DNA of 64,000 nucleotides from Tsuneonella sp. CC-YZS046 (GTDB taxonomy: Bacteria; Pseudomonadota; Alphaproteobacteria; Sphingomonadales; Sphingomonadaceae). Of the stretch, positions 60,703-64,000 are shown piece after piece. Position numbers and translations under genes: made by a program. Location: contig NZ_CP141590.1 of NCBI RefSeq assembly GCF_035581365.1, positions 2,104,001 to 2,168,000 of the forward strand. Reading direction: 5' to 3'. Position 1 is the stretch's first letter. Every line of letters starts with the position of its first letter. The notes beneath the pieces are model-generated. The model made no database searches, had not been told where the DNA came from, and saw only the letters and a program-made list of their open reading frames with translations.

Positions 60703-60852
60703 GATCGATGGGGCAGACCTCCTCGCTGGACCTCTGCTAAATCCTCGCCTTGCTTGGGGAGGTGCGGTTCCTTCCCAAAGTCGGAACGTTTATCGAACAT
60801 TTTAGCTTTCGGGCTACTTTACCCTCGTAGCGCCAGAGGCTAACCATCTGGG

Positions 60853-63717
60853 ATGGCGGGGCTCACTGAATACCATGCGAAATATCTGGCGACTGACCTT
60901 GTCAGGCGGCGATCGGCGGACAGCGCTGAAAAGCTAGCGATTGCGGTCGCTGGTGCGCAGGTTGATATGAACCCGCATCAGGTGGATGCGGCGCTCTTCG
61001 CTTTCTCGTCTCCACTTTCACGTGGCGCGCTATTGGCCGATGAAGTGGGGCTCGGGAAAACGATTGAGGCAGGCCTCGTCATCTCCCAGCGCTGGGCTGA
61101 AGGGAAGCGCCGAATCCTGATCGTCGCACCGTCGAACCTTCGCAAGCAATGGCATCAGGAACTCAGCGAGAAGTTTTTTCTTCCATGTTCGATCATTGAG
61201 TCGAAGTCCTTCAACGCCGCAGTGAAATCCGGCGACCTGAGGCCGTTCGATCATTCCGACAGAATAATGATTTGCTCCTACCAGTTCGCGCGGAACAAGG
61301 AGCTAGATGTCAAGGCCACGCCTTGGGACTTGGTCGTGATGGACGAAGCGCATAGGCTTCGGAACGTCTACAAGCCGTCCAATATCATAGCCAACACGCT
61401 CAAGGTTGCGCTGGCCGACCGGCACAAGCTATTGCTAACCGCGACGCCATTACAGAATTCGTTGCTCGAACTGTATGGCCTCGTCAGCTTTATCGACGAA
61501 CACACGTTCGGCGATCTCAAGAGCTTTCGCGAGCAGTTCGCTAATCTGTCGCAGGAACGAGCCTTCGAGGTGCTGCGCGAGCGGCTTAAGCCGATTTGTC
61601 ATCGCACCTTACGGCGGCAGGTGACCGCATATGTGCCTTACACAAAGCGACACGCGATCTTGGAGGAGTTCGACCCTAGTGAGGCGGAAGACCGCCTATA
61701 TGATCTGGTCACAGGCTATCTAGACAGGCCGAACCTGCAAGCACTTCCGCCTAGTCAGCGTTCGCTCATGACTCTCGTTCTTCGCAAGCTGCTAGCGTCT
61801 TCGACGTTCGCGATTGCGGGGGCACTTACCTCGATGTCAACGCGCCTGCAAAAGAAGCTCGATCATAGCCAACCGGTCACATCGCTGGTGGATGAACTGG
61901 ACGAGGATTATGAGGCACTCGATGAGACAGCCGAGGAATGGCCCGACGATGAGGTTGAGCCGATGTCCGAAGCTGAGCAAAACGCGCTGGCCTCAGAAAT
62001 CACGGATCTTCAAAGGTTCGCTGAGCTTGCAACCTCGATAACCCAGAACGCCAAGGGCGTTGCTTTGCTTAAGGCACTTGAGGTCGGTTTCGCGAAGGCG
62101 AAAGAGTTAGGCGCGGAAGAAAAGGCGATCATCTTTACGGAGTCACGAAAGACACAATCCTACCTTCTCCGCTTGCTGGCCGATAGCCCTTACGCGGACG
62201 GAATCGTCCTGTTCAACGGATCGAATACGGACCCTGAATCACAGCAGATTTACCGCACTTGGTTGGATCGGCACGCCGGATCGGATCGGATAACCAACTC
62301 CAAAACGGCTGACATGCGATCCGCGCTCGTGGATTATTTCCGTGACGAAGGGCGCATCATGATCGCGACCGAAGCAGGGGCGGAAGGCATCAATCTGCAA
62401 TTCTGTTCGATGGTCGTGAACTACGATCTCCCTTGGAATCCGCAGCGTATCGAGCAACGCATCGGGCGTTGTCATCGCTATGGCCAGAAGCATGATGTGG
62501 TCGTCGTCAATTTCCTGAACCAGAAGAACGAAGCGGATCAGCGCGTATTCGAGTTACTCTCGGAGAAATTTCAGCTTTTCGAGGGAGTGTTCGGGGCAAG
62601 CGATGAGGTTCTGGGTGCGATCGAGTCCGGGGTCGACTTCGAAAAACGCATTGCTGAAATTTATCAGCGCTGCCGAACAAAGGATGAAATCAAGGTCGCC
62701 TTTGACAGCCTGCAACGTGAGTTGAGCCTTGAAATCAACGAGCAGATGACGTCCGCCCGGCGTAAGCTGATGGAAAACTTCGATGATGAAGTGCGCGACA
62801 AGCTCAAAATTCGCGATGCCGACACCAAGGTGTATCTGAACCAGTTCGAGCAAAACCTGATGAAGCTCGCGCAGCAAGAATTGGATGGGCATGCGCAATT
62901 TATAGATGGTTCCAGTTTCCGCCTGAATGCGCTGCCCGATTGGGTAAATGGTGCTGCCATCCCCACCGGTTTGTATGAGTTGCCGCGGCGAACGGGTGAG
63001 GCGCATCTGTTTCGCGTCAATCATCCGCTCGGGGATGCGATCGTTGCGCGCGCCCGCGGCCGTGAACTCGACGTTGTGGAACTGAAATTCGACCTCACCA
63101 ACCATGAAGGTCGCGTATCGCAAATCGAGCCTCTCAAGGGGCAGTCGGGATGGCTGCAAGCGAAGCTCTTTACGGTGGAGGCGCTAGGGCAGAGTGAGGA
63201 TTACCTGCTGCTTGCGGGCATTGCCGACAACGGAACCGTGCTTTCGGACGAAGCAACAAGCCGCATGATGACGATCGGCGGCCATGTCGGTGCGCAGGTC
63301 GCGTTGCCCGTGCACGTTACCGAGACACTCTCGCAGTCCACCACCGACCAGCAAACACGCATCCGGCGAATTATTTCTGAACGTAACGCCCGCTTTTTCG
63401 AGGAAGAGGCCGACAAGCTGGACGGTTGGGCCGACGATCTGAAAGTTGGGCTGGAACGGGAAATCAAGGAGATTGACCGCCAGATCAAGGAGGCGCGCCG
63501 CGCGGCCACTGCTGCCCTAACTTTGGAAGAGAAGCTCGCGGGGCAAAAGGCCGTCAAGGCGCTGGAAACCGAGCGCAATAGCAAGCGGCGGTCATTGTTC
63601 GATGCGCAGGACAAGATTGACGAACAACGATCCGAGCTAATTGCCAGCATCGAAGGTCGGCTTGAGCAAAATGTCGTAGCGGAAGACCTGTTCACGATCC
63701 GCTGGAGCGTGGTCTGA
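60853..63717 (+). CDS. SNF2/RapA-type helicase, probable defence component
   Basis: 954 residues. Walker A ADEVGLGKTIEAG near 62-74, DEAH as VVMDEAHRLRN near 160, motif III LLLTATPLQNS, and the helicase C-terminal half with motifs VI RIEQRIGRCHRYGQ near 530-543. The C-terminal 300 residues hold long coiled coils (about 830-930). Similar helicases drive DISARM-, Hachiman-like and related phage-defence systems. The start has no clear ribosome site. The stop overlaps the start of a nuclease-like gene (TGATG), so both act together. Confidence 0.88.
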   Translation: MAGLTEYHAKYLATDLVRRRSADSAEKLAIAVAGAQVDMNPHQVDAALFAFSSPLSRGALLADEVGLGKTIEAGLVISQRWAEGKRRILIVAPSNLRKQWHQELSEKFFLPCSIIESKSFNAAVKSGDLRPFDHSDRIMICSYQFARNKELDVKATPWDLVVMDEAHRLRNVYKPSNIIANTLKVALADRHKLLLTATPLQNSLLELYGLVSFIDEHTFGDLKSFREQFANLSQERAFEVLRERLKPICHRTLRRQVTAYVPYTKRHAILEEFDPSEAEDRLYDLVTGYLDRPNLQALPPSQRSLMTLVLRKLLASSTFAIAGALTSMSTRLQKKLDHSQPVTSLVDELDEDYEALDETAEEWPDDEVEPMSEAEQNALASEITDLQRFAELATSITQNAKGVALLKALEVGFAKAKELGAEEKAIIFTESRKTQSYLLRLLADSPYADGIVLFNGSNTDPESQQIYRTWLDRHAGSDRITNSKTADMRSALVDYFRDEGRIMIATEAGAEGINLQFCSMVVNYDLPWNPQRIEQRIGRCHRYGQKHDVVVVNFLNQKNEADQRVFELLSEKFQLFEGVFGASDEVLGAIESGVDFEKRIAEIYQRCRTKDEIKVAFDSLQRELSLEINEQMTSARRKLMENFDDEVRDKLKIRDADTKVYLNQFEQNLMKLAQQELDGHAQFIDGSSFRLNALPDWVNGAAIPTGLYELPRRTGEAHLFRVNHPLGDAIVARARGRELDVVELKFDLTNHEGRVSQIEPLKGQSGWLQAKLFTVEALGQSEDYLLLAGIADNGTVLSDEATSRMMTIGGHVGAQVALPVHVTETLSQSTTDQQTRIRRIISERNARFFEEEADKLDGWADDLKVGLEREIKEIDRQIKEARRAATAALTLEEKLAGQKAVKALETERNSKRRSLFDAQDKIDEQRSELIASIEGRLEQNVVAEDLFTIRWSVV

Positions 63718-64000
63718 TGGCGATGCGCCCCGTTGAGATATTGGCTCTCCCGCCGAAGCTACACGAGCTATTTGACGGGCATGTTCCTCCCGGCACCGTT
63801 GGTGACGCGGACCAGCGAGAAAAGAATTTTCTGAGCCGTGCGCTATCGGCTTATGCGCTTCACAAGCTGGGCGGTGCGTCGATTGAAGACGCTACAAACG
63901 GCATCGTCGATGGTGGCGGCGATGGCGGTATCGACGGCATTTATTTTTCGCCCGTCACCAACACGCTTTGGCTTACGCAATCAAAATATATTCACGCCGG
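63717..64000 (+). CDS. AIPR-like nuclease, N-terminal part (runs past window)
   Basis: 94 residues to the window edge. It has DADQREKNFLSRALSAYAL, then IVDGGGDGGIDGIYF and LWLTQSKY. The spacing D(G)GID ... QSK is the PD-(D/E)xK core of AIPR-type abortive-infection proteins. It starts at an ATG sharing one base with the helicase stop. The pair helicase + nuclease on an island is a typical defence module. The rest of the protein is outside the window. Confidence 0.7.
   Translation, partial: MAMRPVEILALPPKLHELFDGHVPPGTVGDADQREKNFLSRALSAYALHKLGGASIEDATNGIVDGGGDGGIDGIYFSPVTNTLWLTQSKYIHA

Larger units (their letters stand above)
52352..64000 (+). mobile_element. Integrated genomic island (left part; continues past window)
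   Basis: From the tRNA-Lys remnant rightward the genes are typical of a P4-type satellite or integrative element: Fic protein, AlpA-like regulators, DUF4102 tyrosine integrase, primase-helicase, small unknown genes with duplicated promoters, an XRE regulator, then a helicase/nuclease defence pair. Base composition and codon use are less GC-rich than the chromosomal genes to the left. The right end, and the intact tRNA expected there, lie outside the window. Confidence 0.8.

Noticed and set aside
1-64000. CRISPR array, rRNA genes or complete insertion sequence
   Set aside because: No regularly spaced repeats, rRNA-like sequence or transposase with terminal inverted repeats was found on reading both strands.

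Overview
The window is high-GC chromosomal DNA of an alphaproteobacterium, most likely a sphingomonad (Novosphingobium / Sphingobium / Sphingopyxis type). This rests on gene content: several large TonB-dependent receptors, two hydantoinase A/B pairs, and CadR-, DmeR- and Zur-type metal control with alphaproteobacterial operators. No rRNA gene or CRISPR array was seen. No intact tRNA gene was seen either, only a tRNA-Lys 3' half.

Left part (1-9.8 kb). After the end of an outer-membrane barrel gene and an SDR oxidoreductase comes a compact cluster that looks like an undescribed peptide or peptide-ligation pathway. A 51-residue peptide gene has an excellent ribosome site and its own intrinsic terminator. 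It is divergent from a cyanophycin-synthetase-like ATP-grasp ligase followed by a SAM methyltransferase. Next to these, on the opposite strand, lie a D-Ala-D-Ala-ligase-family enzyme with an unusual omega-loop region, a stand-alone MreB paralogue and a two-component system. Duplicated cell-wall functions beside a possible ligase pathway suggest a product that acts on the cell wall, with the paralogues as protection. That is inference.

Metal and uptake section (9.8-20.7 kb). A Fur-like box precedes a siderophore receptor - PiuC - alpha-hydroxy-acid oxidase operon. Next come a LysE exporter, a small lipoprotein, and a MerR (CadR/PbrR type) regulator divergent from a CDF transporter over a textbook 19-bp-spacer promoter. 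A dmeR-dmeF Ni/Co efflux operon follows, and then a second TonB receptor.

Catabolic section (20.7-36.6 kb). Two hydantoinase / acetophenone-carboxylase-like A/B pairs, a luciferase-like monooxygenase and a LysR regulator lie on the minus strand with the TonB receptor at their downstream end. A 13-bp motif shared by the monooxygenase and receptor promoters ties them together. A Cu-type P-ATPase, an acyl-CoA dehydrogenase and a zinc alcohol dehydrogenase follow.

Envelope section (36.6-51.5 kb). It holds a tesA/ybbA/ybbP-like block with overlapping divergent start codons, a histidine-kinase remnant, an LD-carboxypeptidase, a DevA/DevC/DevB-like ABC exporter, a secreted predicted beta-helix protein, and a Zur-controlled zinc module (ZnuD receptor, MerC, DUF1826) with two GTTAT-N3-ATAAC boxes.

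Right part (51.5-64 kb). A beheaded AraC gene, AT-rich DNA and the 3' half of a tRNA-Lys gene mark the edge of an integrated element that continues past the window. It carries a Fic protein with repeated operators, two AlpA-like regulators, a P4-type integrase, a primase-helicase, small accessory genes with duplicated promoters, an XRE regulator, and a SNF2 helicase fused by stop/start overlap to an AIPR-like nuclease, which is probably a phage-defence pair.
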